From NCBI GenBank assembly GCA_933228675.1, contig OW121744.1, positions 93,880,574 to 93,944,573 on the forward strand: 64,000 nucleotides of DNA. Reading direction: 5' to 3'. Source of the DNA: Stomorhina lunata. Taxonomy: Eukaryota; Arthropoda; Insecta; Diptera; Rhiniidae. Below, in pieces: positions 45,040-57,240 of this stretch. The notes under the pieces were generated by a model. It worked only from the letters and a program-made list of their open reading frames with translations, was not told the DNA's origin and did not search any database. Every line of letters begins with the position of its first letter. The stretch's first letter is position 1. Made by a program: the position numbers and the translations under genes.

Positions 45040-45200
45040 TTTTCGCAGTTGCTTTTAAGGCTTTTAATGGCGTTCTTTATTTCTTGTATTGTTACGGTAT
45101 TGTCTGTAATGTCACAAATATACTGACATGGTTGGGTTCATTATACACTTCCATCAGCGTTGCTAATCCGATAGGGTTGTTTAATGTCGACTTGAAGTGT
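45040..45200 (-). pseudogene. Non-LTR retrotransposon linker upstream of RT
   Basis: Minus-strand ICDITDNTVTIQEIKNAIKS followed by LKSNCEK resembles the segment that precedes the RT domain (IQEIxxAIKSLKNGKA-type) in the same family as 42374-43520. Just upstream are LQHFKSTLNNPIG-like residues. It is collinear with that pseudogene but separated from it by the repeat cluster. Confidence 0.7.
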
Positions 45201-46470
45201 TGCAGCTATAGGGTATTAAAAAACCCGCCAATTTAATGTAATAGAATTGTCGGTATAAAAGCTCTACTGGTATTTGTTAATTGCATTTGTATTAGTTTTA
45301 AGTAGAAGTAGTAAAATTTGTGGTAGTAGAATTTCACTGCAGCAAAAGCTAGTTATAGTTTTATTATATCAACTATTATTAAATGCAATTGTATTCTTTT
45401 TTTTTTAAGGTACTATTTGTATGATTTTCCCCATTCATTTTCGTTCTCTACAGTTATTCTGTATTTTGCATAACCTCGACCAGGTTAAGCTTTAAAAACT
45501 ATTAAACTGACTATTGGCCTAGTTAGCTTTGGCTTATGAAAAAGGTAAATCCACCACAACATACAAATGCTGCTACTACTACTACTACTAGTACATTGCA
45601 ACGTTGACTGTTAGTTTGAAGCAATTCTATTTATTCTGGCCAACAGTCAGAGGCTAAAATGGCAATAAAAAAGGGTATGTTTGACTGTTATTATTATTAT
45701 TATCATTATCATGAAACTCAACTAAAACTATAACTTCCATTGTACTCCAAGTATTCACTACTACTCGTACTGCTGGATGGTGTTGGTAGCTATTATCACC
45801 CAAAAAAAAAAAAAAAAAAAAAAAACAGAACAGGACAGGACAGACCTTTGCAAAAACCTTTGAATATTTATTAAACGCGAACGAACTCATAGATACTAAC
45901 AACGACCATTGCACAAATGAACACTTTTACATTTATATACCGAAAGTTTTACATAAAATTAAAAAGCAGGTGTTTTTTACGATGTGTGTTGACGGTTGTA
46001 AAAATATGCTTTAGCACCACCACCACCAGCTCTGAAAACTAGTATGAATATTAAAAAATAAATAAAGGTCTTAAAATTGTTGTTTATTCGTTTAGTATAA
46101 AACAAAAAGTGCAATAATTAATAGTTAACTAAAGATACGTATTTGTTATGTATGTGTTTTTAAAGACCCAGCGGGAAAAAAAATACTAAACTAGGAAGTG
46201 CTTCTTGCAGATACAAGAACTTCCTCTTACATTCCAATTTCTGTTTTAACAATTTAGTTTATCTTTTCTATGCCTGATATTCAAGAAAACAGTTCTTTCG
46301 AAAGACCTACAGAATTATGAAGTTAGGAAGGCCTTCAGTAGAATGTGCTTAAGAAGGTTTTTATAAATATCGAGAAAAAAAATATCTGCTTAAAGAAGTT
46401 GCATATTCTAATATTTACTTAATCATTATGAAAAAGTCTTGCCAGCGAGAAAAACTTAAGATGTAAGCCC
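45201..46470. other. AT-rich spacer with a homopolymer run
   Basis: Contains a run of more than 20 A at about 45802-45825 followed by ACAGAACAGGACAGGACAG, and triplet patches near 45570-45590. No gene supported. Confidence 0.5.
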
Positions 46471-46599
46471 TTCTAGGAGGCTGGATTGACTTCATACACA
46501 CAAAAGCTTCTACTAACACTCCAAACCCATTTCAATCTTATATAGTAAAAAATAGACTTTTTAAAAGGCATACAGAGTAATATATTTAGGAAGATCCGT

Positions 46600-46900
46600 C
46601 GCAGTGGTTTCCACTTCTTCTGTCGTCCTTGACTCCCGGTGGAACATAGGGCCTCAACCATCCTTCTATATCGAACTCTATTGCGAGATGCTAGGCATAC
46701 CATGAATAGTTTGACTCCTCTACAGAAGTAGCGATTAGATCTTCATTTCTTATGCGATTCGGCCACCATATTTTAAGAATTTGCGGCAAGCATTTGTTTG
46801 CAAAGGTTTGTAGGTGCTTATCGATGGCATTTGTGCATTTCCAAATTTCGCAACCGTAGTACAAGATGGACTTAACATTCGAGTTGTACATTCGTAACTT
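46600..46900 (-). pseudogene. Second fragment of the 42-43 kb retrotransposon family
   Basis: Minus strand MYNSNVKSILYYGCEIWKCT followed by QILKIWWPNRIRNEDL matches the C-terminal region at 42400-42589 closely. On the plus strand, 46640-46700 resembles the 183-bp repeat segment (AGGGCCTCAACCATCCTTCT, TATATCGAACTCTATTGCGA). So the segment that was amplified at 40-42 kb normally sits next to the C-terminal region in this family. Confidence 0.8.
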
Positions 46901-47106
46901 AGTTGGTTTACAGTGGTTTACGGAGGCTTTTTTTGGAAAAATTTGTGAACGAGTGATTGATGAGATTTGAAATTGGTCACCTCTGGTGTTTGACTTTTTT
47001 TTAAATTCGCCAAAAATCTATTTATGGATTGATTTTAAACTTAAATTGTCCTAGAGAAGATCTACTAAAGATACGCTTATATATATTAGTTCTATTGGTA
47101 CGATTT

Positions 47107-47799
47107 TTATACCCTTCACCACCTTAGGTGGAAAGGGTGTATTGGGTTTGTGCTGATGTTTGTAACGCTTTGAAATATTGGTCTGAGAATCTCTCTCTGA
47201 GTTGTTTTAACGATGCTAGTCCGGCTGCCAGGCTGGCTGGGACAGGCCCATATTTTGGTCCAAGGACGATCCCTATACTTTTTGAGCAAAATCTGATTGC
47301 TATTTCGCCTTCCCGGAATAGAGTTGTTGGTCCTTTACAGACTCAAATTTAGATATATTTTAATAATGTTCAGAAGAAATATTGCTTGTAATAACCTTAA
47401 TCAGTATACCTAATTTTTTAGGAATTGGCCTATATTTGACCATACCTCCCATACAAGACAGAATCTCAAAAGACGTTTATATACACATAAGAGCACAAAA
47501 ACGTTTATAACTCTGAAGACAAATGCATTTGGTTACTAAAACTTTGCACAGATAAATATTTTGTAAATATAAATCAATAAACAAAATTTGGTAACAGTCG
47601 GTCTACAATTGACCCTAGCTCCCATATCAGGCCCTTAGCCGAAAATGACATAAATCTCGAAATTTTGAAAAAAAATAGCACATAGTATATGTATGTATGT
47701 CTCTAAGACTTAAGGAAAATTGTTGTTCCATATTTGACTTTAGTAGTGAAGGGTATGATATAGTCTGGCTTGACCGAATATAGCTTTTCTTGCATGTTT
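47107..47799 (+). mobile_element. mini-me/DINE-1-like non-autonomous element (693 bp)
   Basis: Starts TTATACCCTTCACCACC and ends GTAGTGAAGGGTATGATATA, then GCTTGACCG and TAGCTTTTCTTGCATGTTT, so the start and subterminal end are inverted copies. The body has GTTTGTGCTGATGTTTGTAA and the GACCCTAGCTCCCATAT box. The (GTCY)n tract is degraded (GTCCGGCTGCCAGGCTGGCT). There is no coding capacity. Subterminal inverted repeats and a 3' tail fit helentron-associated DINE-1/mini-me elements of flies. Confidence 0.75.
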
Positions 47800-48086
47800 G
47801 GGTAGATTTTTTACCCTTTTTTACTTTTTTAATCTGGCGCACGCATCTGAGGTCCAAAAATGTCTTAAAAATATTTTTTAAATTCTCAATAAAATTCTGA
47901 ATAAAGTTATATATTGATCTCTTCTTTCGTATAAAAGTTAAATACGTTTAAAGTTGAAACTTTAAAAAAAATATATATATATTGTTTTTAAGTTATTTTC
48001 TAGATGAACCCTTGGTTTCTTATTACTTTTGCCAATTTGGTCTGATGCAAAAGATTTTAAAACTTGAAAATATTAAGAAAATACAT

Positions 48087-48574
48087 ACTTACTATACTAC
48101 CCTTATCTCTTATTGTTTAAGAGATATTTGACTCCAAAAATTTTGTTCGTAGTGTTTTAACATTTCGCAAAAATCTCGAAAACTTAACAAGGTCTTAATA
48201 ACATTTTTGGACACAGTATAGGCCAAAATATAAGAAATTTAGAAATATAAATTTCAGAATTAATATTTTTGAATACAAAAGAATAAGCTTGTCTAAAATT
48301 TGAGTTATTTTAGAATAACCCCATTTATGGCAAAATTAAATTTTCAGATTTTTTCGGCGCACAAACTTTGAAAAATTTTTCTGTGTTATAAAGTTCATAT
48401 AATTAAAATTTGTTCTTCTAGTTCATTTATAAATTTATTTACAGTATTTAAAAAAAATCTGTCTTATCGATTTATAAGCCAAAACAGTTTAGAAGTCATG
48501 CCAAAAAACGCAAAATTAATAATTGGAGTCAAATATCTCTTAAACTATAAGAGATAATGTAGTATAGTTAGCAA
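48087..48574. repeat. Inverted repeat with about 51-bp arms (488-bp span)
   Basis: Arms 48087-48137 and 48523-48574 are inverted copies with about 5 mismatches, sharing TTTAAGAGATATTTGACTCC. Possibly the subterminal parts of a small DNA transposon. The true ends are not evident. Confidence 0.75.
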
Positions 48575-49667
48575 GTTTTTTCTATGTTTTTTTAAGAAGT
48601 TTTCGATAGATTTTTTTTTGTATGGAAGGAGAACCGCTCTAGAGCCCACTGTGCTACTGATAGATAAGTCTGTAAACATTGCTTTAAAAGCCTAACACTT
48701 TTTCTACTGATGTTTTAAATTTCTAGCAGTAGTTTTTGGAAATTGCTTAAAAAGTTCTTCCATTCCCTTAATATTTTCCCCCTGGGCATCTCTGCTTGCA
48801 ACTGTATTCGTTTTTATTTTTTAAGTGTGAGAGTATTTATGTGGTGCCAATTTAATTCATTACCTTAACAGGAATAGCTAAATAACAGGGTTAGGGTTAA
48901 CTAAAGGCATAATTAATAAATACGTATGGTTGTAAAGGTAATATAAGATCCTATACTTTTGCCCCCAATATTCAAGTGGTGAATTTTAAAATGTCCATTT
49001 AAATTTATAGTTTATAGCTTAAGGGCTAGAAATCAATTTGAGGTATGGATTTGTGGGAAAAAAGTTAAATATTGATGAAATGAGAATGACCAAAAACTTG
49101 GAAAAACATAAACATTTGTATGATTCGAACCAGGAATAAATATGTACTGATTGTGTGATTGAAAGTTAATATATCAAGAAAATGTAATCAACATGATTTT
49201 AGTTCTGTGGTTATATTTTGAATTTTATTGGTTAAGATTTTTAAGATTTTTAAACAAATTTCATCTAAAATTGTTTCATTTTATAACGATGTATAGAGGG
49301 ATGCTGGAAAAATTAAAATGGAAATAAGTCCAAAAGTTCTAAACGGTTGGGAGAATTTCAAAATAATATATATGCATATAGCAGAAGTGTTGGGCAGCTT
49401 AAGTTTTGAATCTGGTAAGCCTAGATTTTACTAGGACGGCACTACCCTACAAGAACATGACCAGTCATTTGACCGATCAACTGACTGGTAGTGTTGACTG
49501 CTATATCAATCAGCAGTTTCTATCATTTTATTAAGGCAAATATGAAAAAGCTGACCGAAACTTTTGTATACATGTGATTTTGCATCTCTTTCTTACACAT
49601 GTATTGTTCGGGCTCCAGATATGTATATCCGAACCGCACACTCTAATACATTTTACTTATCAATGGT

Positions 49668-49775
49668 GATGTATATATTGATCACTGGTGACTAGTCACT
49701 CTTGATGTAAATATCGGTCACAGGTGACTAATTAGTCTTGATGTATATATCGGCCCCAATTGTCTAGCCAGAAAA
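49668..49775 (+). repeat. 36-bp minisatellite, three units
   Basis: GATGTATATAT or a variant at 49668, 49704 and 49740, with GGTCACAGGTGACTA-type sequence in between. Confidence 0.8.
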
Positions 49776-50790
49776 CAACAAAGGAAAATACATTTACCTG
49801 TCCAAATTTTAATTTATTTATTGTATTATATTTAAAAACATTTATCGTTTAGATAAATATTAAAGAAACTATTTGATACAAATCCAATTCATAGGAATAG
49901 TTATAAGTGACACTTTCTTATTTGACACAGCACTTCATGATAATTTTGCATAAACTGGAATACGAAAATTAAATTTAGAATTATAATCTATTTTAGAAAA
50001 CTTATCTTTTTTAACAAGATATTCAGTAAATTTTTCCTGTTCTGGTTGAGCACTTTGCTTACTAGAGAATTTTGATAAATATTTCCCGAAAGCCTGTAAT
50101 AAAACGTAAAGTTACGGCCCCATAAGTTCCACCGATTATTAAACCGTTTACCTTGAAATGTTTGATAACTAAATATAAACAATAATTTTATTTTATTTTT
50201 ATTAAAATAATTTCGACGACAATAAAATTTTGATATACAATTTACGAGTTGTCAAAATATATTCTTACATATGTAAGAGCGAAATAATTGCAGATATCTG
50301 CAGTTGTTTCACTCTTCCATACAAAAATTGTTTAAAGATATTAGTAAAAAATTGCCTATGTGTTAGTTTTGGTCATTCATTTCTTGTAGGGTATCGTCCC
50401 CCAAAGTAGGGCATCTCAGACTCATAAATCACTTAAAACGATATATAATTGTCATTTTTCAACCATAACATACTATGTAAAAACTACATAGGTCAAGATA
50501 CACAAAATATATCTTAACATGCATATCCTATCTCTTACGGTTTTAAAGATATTCGACTTAAAAAAAATAATAATTTTTAATTTTTTCCCATACTGCACTG
50601 ATTTTTGACTAATTTTCTTGCTTAAAAGTTTTCTAAAAAACTAAAAAAATTAATATTTTGCAAGCCGAAAGTGTATAAAAGGCGTTGCTTTGTAAAAATT
50701 TATAAGTATCGGACTATCCATTTTCCGGTTTCAAAAGTGAACGTAAAAAAAAAACACATATAAAATATATTTTTTTCATGATATTTCTTT

Positions 50791-53700
50791 TTTTATACCC
50801 GCCATCAAAATTGAATGAGGGGTATATTGAGATTGTCATTCCGTTTGTTATTTCCTTAATATTGGCTCAAAAACCAAAAACGATATATATTCTGAATCCC
50901 TATGAAATTCTAAGACGATTGAGCGATGTCCGTCTGTCTGTCCGTCTGTCTGTACGTCTGGCTGTCTGTCTGTTAAAATCACGATAACGCCTAAACGAAA
51001 GGAGCTAGCTCACTGAAACTTAGTAAAAATATTCTTCATCTCTGAGAAAATTTTGGTATTGAAATTGGGTAAAATCGGTTCACATTTGACCATAGCTCCC
51101 GTATAACCTAGTCTAGGCTACTCGCTTATTTGTTAATAAATGACAAATTATAGCAGTTATGATGATAAAATTTGGTTTATAGAAGTTTCACAATAGCCCT
51201 AGACAGCGTGTAAAATTTCATCAAAATCGGTTCACATTTAGCCATAGCTCCCATACAAAAAACTTACGAAAACAGCCTAAATTTCACCTAAAATATACTT
51301 AAATGCCAAAAAAACTAAAAATATAACAGATATAACCACTAAATTTGGCGCAAAAAAGTCTAGTATCAATACCAGCCAGTATGCAAAATTTTGTCGCAAT
51401 CGGTCACCATTTGACCTATCTCCCCTATAAAAAACTTACGAAAACACAAAAACTAAAAAAGAAAAGGGGATTTATGTCCGTCTGTCCGTCAGATAAAATC
51501 GTGATAGCTCCTTAACTACAAGAGCAAGTAAAACGAAATTAAGCACAAGGAAGTCTTATGCCAATTCCAGTCAGTGTGCAAAATTTTGTCACAATCGGTC
51601 ACCATTTGATCATAGCTCCCATATAAAAAACTTATGAAAACACAAAAATACATAAAGAAAAGGTTGTTTATATCCGTCTGTCCGTCAGATAAAAGCACGA
51701 TAGCGCCTTAACAAAAAGAGCTAGAGGTACAAAATTTTACAAAATTATTTTGGATATCTTGAAAAAGATGTGTGTTGAAAATGGACAAAATCGATTCAAA
51801 TTTAGTTAGAGCTCCCATATAACCCCGCCCCGGGAAACACATTAATGCTGATAAATTGAATACAATTGTAACACCTATGACGATTTAATTTAAAATAGGG
51901 AAGTTTTATACAATTTTTGATCAGTTTATTAAATTTTATCGGAATCAGTCTATATTTGTCTTTAGCTTTTATATAAAAAACACTCACGGAAACCAACAAT
52001 TTTTGGCAAAGGCCAGTTAAAAGCTATTAAATTAGAAACTATGATAGCTATGGCCACTAAATTTGCAAGAATAAGCTCTACATATATAACAGCCAGTTTG
52101 TAAAATTTTGTGACAATCGGTCAACATTTGGCTATAATTCTTATATATATAACATCCCCTTTTTATACCCACCATCAAAAAGAATGGGGGGTATATTGAG
52201 ATTGTCATTCCGTTTGTAATTTCCTTAATATTGGCTCAAAAATCAAAAACGATATATATTCTGAATCCTTATGAAATTCTAAGACGATTGAGCGATGTCC
52301 GTCTGTCTGTCCGTCTGTCTGTCTGTCTGTCTGTCTGTTGAAATCACGATAACGCCTAAACGAAAGGAGCTAGCTCACTGAAACTTAGCAAAAACATTAT
52401 TCATTTATGAGAAAATTTTGCTATTGAAATTGGGCAAAATCGGTTAACATTTGACCATAGCTCCCGTATAACCTCGTCAAGACTAGTCGCTTATTTGCTA
52501 ATAACTGACAAATTATAATAGCTATGATGACAAAATTTGGTATCTAGAAGTTTTCCATAAGCACTAGGCAGCATATAAAATTTCATCGAAATCGGTTCAC
52601 ATTTAACCATAGCTCCCATATAAAAAACATACGGAAACAGCCAAAATTCCACCTGAAATTCACTTAAATGCCAATAAATGCTAAAATGTAATAGCTTTCG
52701 CCACCAAATTTAGCACAAATAAGTCTTATGTGAATACCAGCCAGTGTGCAAAATTTTGTCACAATCGGTCACCATTTGACCATAGCTCCCATATAAAGAA
52801 CTTACGGAAACACAAAAATACAAAAAGAAAAGGGGGTTTATGTCCGTCTGTCCGTTAGATAAAAGCGCGATAGCGCCTTAACTGAAAGGGCTACAGCAAC
52901 AAAATTTTGCAAAAGGAAGTCTTATGTGAATGCCAGTCAGTGTGCAAAATTTTGTTACAATCGGTCACCATTTGACCATAGCTCCCATATAAAAAACTTA
53001 CAGAAACCCAAAAATACAAAAAGAAAAGGAGATTTATGTCCGTCTGTCCGTCAGATAAAAGCGCGACAGCTCCTTAACTACAAAAGCTAGAGAGACAAAA
53101 TTTTACAAAAGTATTTCCGATATGTAACAAAAGTTGTGTACTGAAAATGGGCGAAATCGGTTCACATTTAGTTAGAGCTCCCATATAACCCCGCCCCGGG
53201 AAACACATAAATGCTGATAAATTGAGTACAATTGTGATAGCTATGACGACTAAATTTAGTATAGCAAAGTTTTATGCAACTATTGGTCAGTATATCAAAT
53301 TTTATAGGAATTGGTCCATATTTGACTATAGCTTTCATATAAAAAACACTCCCGGAAACCAAAAAATGTTTAGCAAGGACCAGTTAAAAGCTATTAAATT
53401 AGAAGCTGTGACAGCTATTGCCACTAAATTTTGCAAGAATAAGCCCTGTATAAATACCAGCCAGTGTGTGAAATTTTGTTACAATCGGTCAACATTTGGC
53501 TATAATTCTTATATATTTATATTACATCCCCTTTTTTATATCTACAATCAAAATGATTCGGAAGTACAAGCAGAATATTAAGATTATGTATACGGTAGAT
53601 GCATTAGGAACTCCTAACAAAATATATGGACCTGTCGTATTACTATCAACTTCTTTATCTTAACTTAATATTAAGCTAAACGAAAAGTATTTAACAACTT

Positions 53701-53992
53701 ATTAATGTAAAACCATACCCGGTTACGATAACGAATTTTTTTCAAATTAAATAAATACTAGGGAAACCACTTACACACTTTTGAATGTTGAACTTTAAAG
53801 CTACTGCAACCGAAGTTATTCCAAATATTTTACCAACAATACCAACTAGCGTAACAACTTTTTTCCAATTTGGTCCACGTTTTGAATTTGCTGCAGCCTC
53901 GTAGATATATGAGATATGTTTCTAAATTTAACACAACTTGATGGTGGGTATATAAGATTCGGCACAGCCGAATATAACACTCTTTCTTGTTA
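50791..53992 (+). mobile_element. mini-me/DINE-1-like element with (GTCY)n and a 1.37-kb internal duplication
   Basis: Starts TTTTATACCCGCCATCAAAA. The same start recurs at 52161, 1370 bp later. (GTCY)n tracts follow each (50928-50974 and 52298-52338). The body has reiterated boxes TCACAATCGGTCACCATTTG, CATAGCTCCCATATAA and GATAAAAGCACGATAGCGCC, many with an added short GTCCGTCTGTCCGTC. It ends TTGATGGTGGGTATATAAG (inverse of the start), the perfect hairpin ATTCGGC-ACA-GCCGAAT and ATAACACTCTTTCTTGTT. The combination of (GTCY)n, subterminal inverted repeats and a 3' hairpin fits dipteran mini-me/DINE-1 (helentron-associated) elements. Confidence 0.75.
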
Positions 53993-54487
53993 TATCTACA
54001 ATCAAAAATATTTGGAGGTACATTCATGATATTAAGATTGCATCTATGAAATTAGATAGGCATCAATCAATGTTCAGCCCAGACTTTATATATGATGAAT
54101 GCATTAGGAACTCCTAACGAAATATATGGACCTGCCGTTTTACTATTAACGTGTTTAGCCTAACTACATATTAAGCTCAATGAAAAGTATTTAACAACTT
54201 ATTAATGTAAAACTATACCCGGTTATGATACCGAATTTTGATCAAAGTAAATACTGGGGAAACCACTAAAATATTTTTAAATGTTGAACTATAAAGCTAC
54301 GGCAACCGAATTTAGTCCGAAGATTTTACCAACAATACCAATTAGCTTAGTGATTTTTTCTGTTTTGGTCCAGATTTCGAATTATCTGCATCCTTGTAGA
54401 AATATGAGATATGATTCTAAATTTAACACAACTTGATGGTGGGTATATAAGATTCGGCACAGCCGAATATAACACTCTTACTTGTTG
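53993..54487 (+). mobile_element. Duplicate 3' part of the preceding mini-me-like element
   Basis: Repeats the segment at 53537-53992: TATCTACAATCAAAA, GCATTAGGAACTCCTAAC, ACCATACCCGGTTACGATA-type sequence and the same hairpin terminus ending ACACTCTTACTTGTT. The period is about 490 bp. Confidence 0.75.
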
Positions 54488-55228
54488 TTATACCCTTCAC
54501 CACCATAGGTGGAAAGGGTATTATAAGTTTGTGCTGATGTATGTAACGCATAGAAATCTTTTAGTATACCAATAGGCTTAGAATCACTTTCTGAGTCGAT
54601 TTAGCGATGTCCGTCCGTCCGTCTGGCTGGCTGGACCCCCATTTAAACCTTGTAATCAAACTACAGGTCGCAATTCTAAAGATAATTTGATGAAATTTGG
54701 CACAGATCATTTCTTTGATAATGGGACTAAGGCTATTGAAATTGGTCAAAATCGGTTCATTATTTCTGGTACCTCCCATAGGTCCCACTTCCCGGAATTG
54801 ATATATTGGCCACAAATATCAATATTTTTTCATGAAATTTAAAACGAATACTGCTTATGTAAACCTTAATCAGTGTACCAAATTTTGTTAAAATCGGTCC
54901 ACATTTGACTATAGCTCCCATACAAACTTTTCTTTAAAAACGCACTAAATGAGACAAAAAATCACTAAAACGCTCGTAGATAATGATTTTTTTTTTGCAT
55001 ACATAATTTTTGTAACAACTGTAATCAATTTGCCAAATTTCGATTTAATCAGTCCACATTTGACCCTTGCTCTCATATAAGTCCAAATAAGTTTTGAGAA
55101 AATGTTTGTATGATGGCAAAATTTAGCAAATTTTTTTCTTTATACAGGAAAAATAACACCTTTGACCTTAGTGGTGAAGAGTATCATATGGTCAGGCTTG
55201 ACCGACTAAAGCGCGTTCTTACTTGTTT
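54488..55228 (+). mobile_element. mini-me/DINE-1-like element (741 bp), complete ends
   Basis: Starts TTATACCCTTCACCACC, which abuts the previous element's tail. (GTCY)-type tract GATGTCCGTCCGTCCGTCTG near 54608. Body boxes TTTGGCACAGATCA and GTCCACATTTGACTATAGC. End GTGGTGAAGAGTATCATATG, hairpin GTCAGGCTTGACCGAC and TTCTTACTTGTTT. It belongs to the same family as 47107. Confidence 0.8.
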
Positions 55229-55816
55229 AAAATACACAAGTAATTATTATTTAATTTAAACAACTTTACATCATTAATATCTTTCATATCATCTGTCAAT
55301 ATATAGAGACGTGTTATGTTCTTTATGTTTATTTTATAATTTTGTTGTAATATTATATTTTTTTTCGCAATTCTGATGTGTGATGTTTTATTTGTTAGTA
55401 CAAGTACATGTATATTAAAAATGTTCCTTAAAAAAAAAATTATTCATGGTTTGTTAAAAAAAACCCTAATAGGGTAACACTTTTTTTTACATAAATTAAA
55501 AAAAAATTTGTAACACAAAAGAAAATATAACATAAGTTTAATTAACTTTTAAAATTCTATACCTCCTTATTATTAAACAATATGATTATTTGTCTGTTAA
55601 ATGTCTGTCTGTCTGTATGTCTAACCATCCATCCATCTATCCGACCATCCAACCATTACTCGTATTCCCCGTATGTGCATTTGACTGATATTCATTCGTT
55701 CGTTCGTTTTTTCTCGCTTTGGCTTTTGTTGCGCTATGTTGACTTTATGTGCGTGTTTTTAATAGTTTTCATGTTTTCATCCATCATGTTTGTTGCAACT
55801 ATTGTCGCTGCATATA
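55229..55816. other. AT-rich spacer, no gene seen
   Basis: Short (TCTG)- and (CCAT)-type patches near 55595-55650. Otherwise AT-rich, with no supported feature. Confidence 0.5.
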
Positions 55817-56741
55817 TCGGGTGTTTTTTATTGAAGTATAGAACTTTAAGTTGGCATCACTTTTTTAACTGGCGGCCATTTTGTCAGCTGTCAAGTGATT
55901 AATATTTAGTTTGGTTTGCCATTTCATCATGAACAGGTTGACAAAAGAACAACGCTTGCAAATCGTGCAAATTTATTTCGAAAATAATGGTTCAGTTCGC
56001 GAAGTTTACCGCAAGCTCCGTCCATTTTATGGTCGACATAATCGTCCATCAGAGCAATTAATTCGGTTAACCATGGATCGTTTTCGCACTACGTTTACTC
56101 TATGTGATAATACGCATCCGCAGCGACGTCGAACAGTCACCGAAGAAACAATTGCCGCTGTAGAACAAAGTGTTGAAGAGGACCCGAATGAATCGATTCG
56201 CCACCGTGCACAGCAATTGGAGCTTTGTCCATCAACTTTATGGAAGATTTTGCGCAAAGATCTTGGCTTGCGACCTTACAAGATCCAGCTTGTGCAAGAA
56301 TTAAAGCCTCGAGACCATGCAATGCGTCGTGATTTTGGTGTATGGGCCGAAAATGAGATTGATCTCGATGCTGATTTTCATCTCAAATTGGTCAATTGGC
56401 CACCAAGATCGTGCGATTTGACACCACTGGATTATTTTCTTTGGGGATATGTGAAGTCGCTCGTCTACGCCAACAAACCAGAAACGTTAGGGGACTTGGA
56501 AGCCAACATTCGTGGCGTTATTGCCAACATACGGCCCCATATGCTCGAAAAAGTTTTTGAAAATTGGACCTGTAGAATTGGCTTTATTACAGCCAGCCGC
56601 GGCGGCCACATGCCCGAAATCATATTTAAACATTAATGGCATAAAATTATCCTTCCAATAAAGCCAAATTGATGGACATTAAAACGATTTCTTGTGTTTT
56701 ATTTCAATTCGAAGTTCTATACCTCTAAAAAAAACACCCAT
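55817..56741 (+). mobile_element. Mariner-like element, internally deleted (925 bp)
   Basis: Ends TCGGGTGTTTTTTATTG and AAAAAAAACACCCAT, flanked by TA at 55815-55816 and 56742-56743. It shares the internal deletion junction of the copy at 20051, although the two lie on opposite strands 35 kb apart. Confidence 0.97.
55911..56636 (+). pseudogene. Mariner transposase, internally deleted but open frame
   Basis: 241 codons with no stop. N-terminal helix-turn-helix region intact (MNRLTKEQR to RRDFGVWAENEIDLDADFH), then LKLVNWPPRSCDLTPLDYFL after the deletion, and the normal C-terminus ending HMPEIIFKH. The deletion removes SDEAHF and QQDGATC, so two of three catalytic Asp are missing and it cannot transpose. 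One codon (an Arg of RTVRTEE) is also lost in frame. An intact DNA-binding half could act as a repressor by competing for mariner ends, but this is inference. Confidence 0.93.
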
Positions 56742-56743
56742 TA

Positions 56744-57240
56744 CGTACTAGTGCTATTGTTGCTGTTGCAGTTGCTGGTTGTAATGCAAAAGTTTAACCA
56801 TGCGTTGGTCGTCTGTCCATTCCAGTGATCATCAATTACACATGCTAATGCTTTTACATGTTTTAACATAATTCTTTTCTGTTTAATTCTTTTTTTTTCT
56901 ACTTGTTTTATTTTTTTTGTTAATTTCTTTTTTGTGCAAAACTCAAATACATAAATACAATTTTACAATTATGTATTTAAAAAATTAAACTTTACGTGTG
57001 TGCCTTCGTTACATTAATGAAGTTCTAAAAGTCAAAATTAAACAAATAGTTTAAGTCAGCTTATGTTCTTTTTTTCCAGGGGATTAATTTATTACACTAA
57101 AGCAGGAAGTTTGGTTTTGATTTGAGAAATTAAGAATTTATGCGGACAGGTAGACAATTGTAAATTGTAGTTGGAAAAACGTGCTCGTAACAGACATTAA
57201 ATATGTTTTTTACTAAATTTTAGGTACTTCCCTACAACTA
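56744..57240. other. AT-rich spacer, no gene seen
   Basis: No supported feature. Confidence 0.5.

Larger units (their letters stand above)
47800..50790. other. AT-rich spacer with scattered inverted and short tandem repeats
   Basis: No gene seen. Contains an inverted repeat pair (48087-48574) and a 36-bp minisatellite (49668-49775), annotated separately. A further relative of the inverted-repeat arm lies near 50500-50545 (TATCTCTTACGGTTTTAAAG). Confidence 0.5.

Noticed and set aside
45654..45914. 86-codon minus-strand frame with a run of Phe
   Set aside because: The run is the translation of a homopolymer A tract. The rest is low-complexity Asn repeats.
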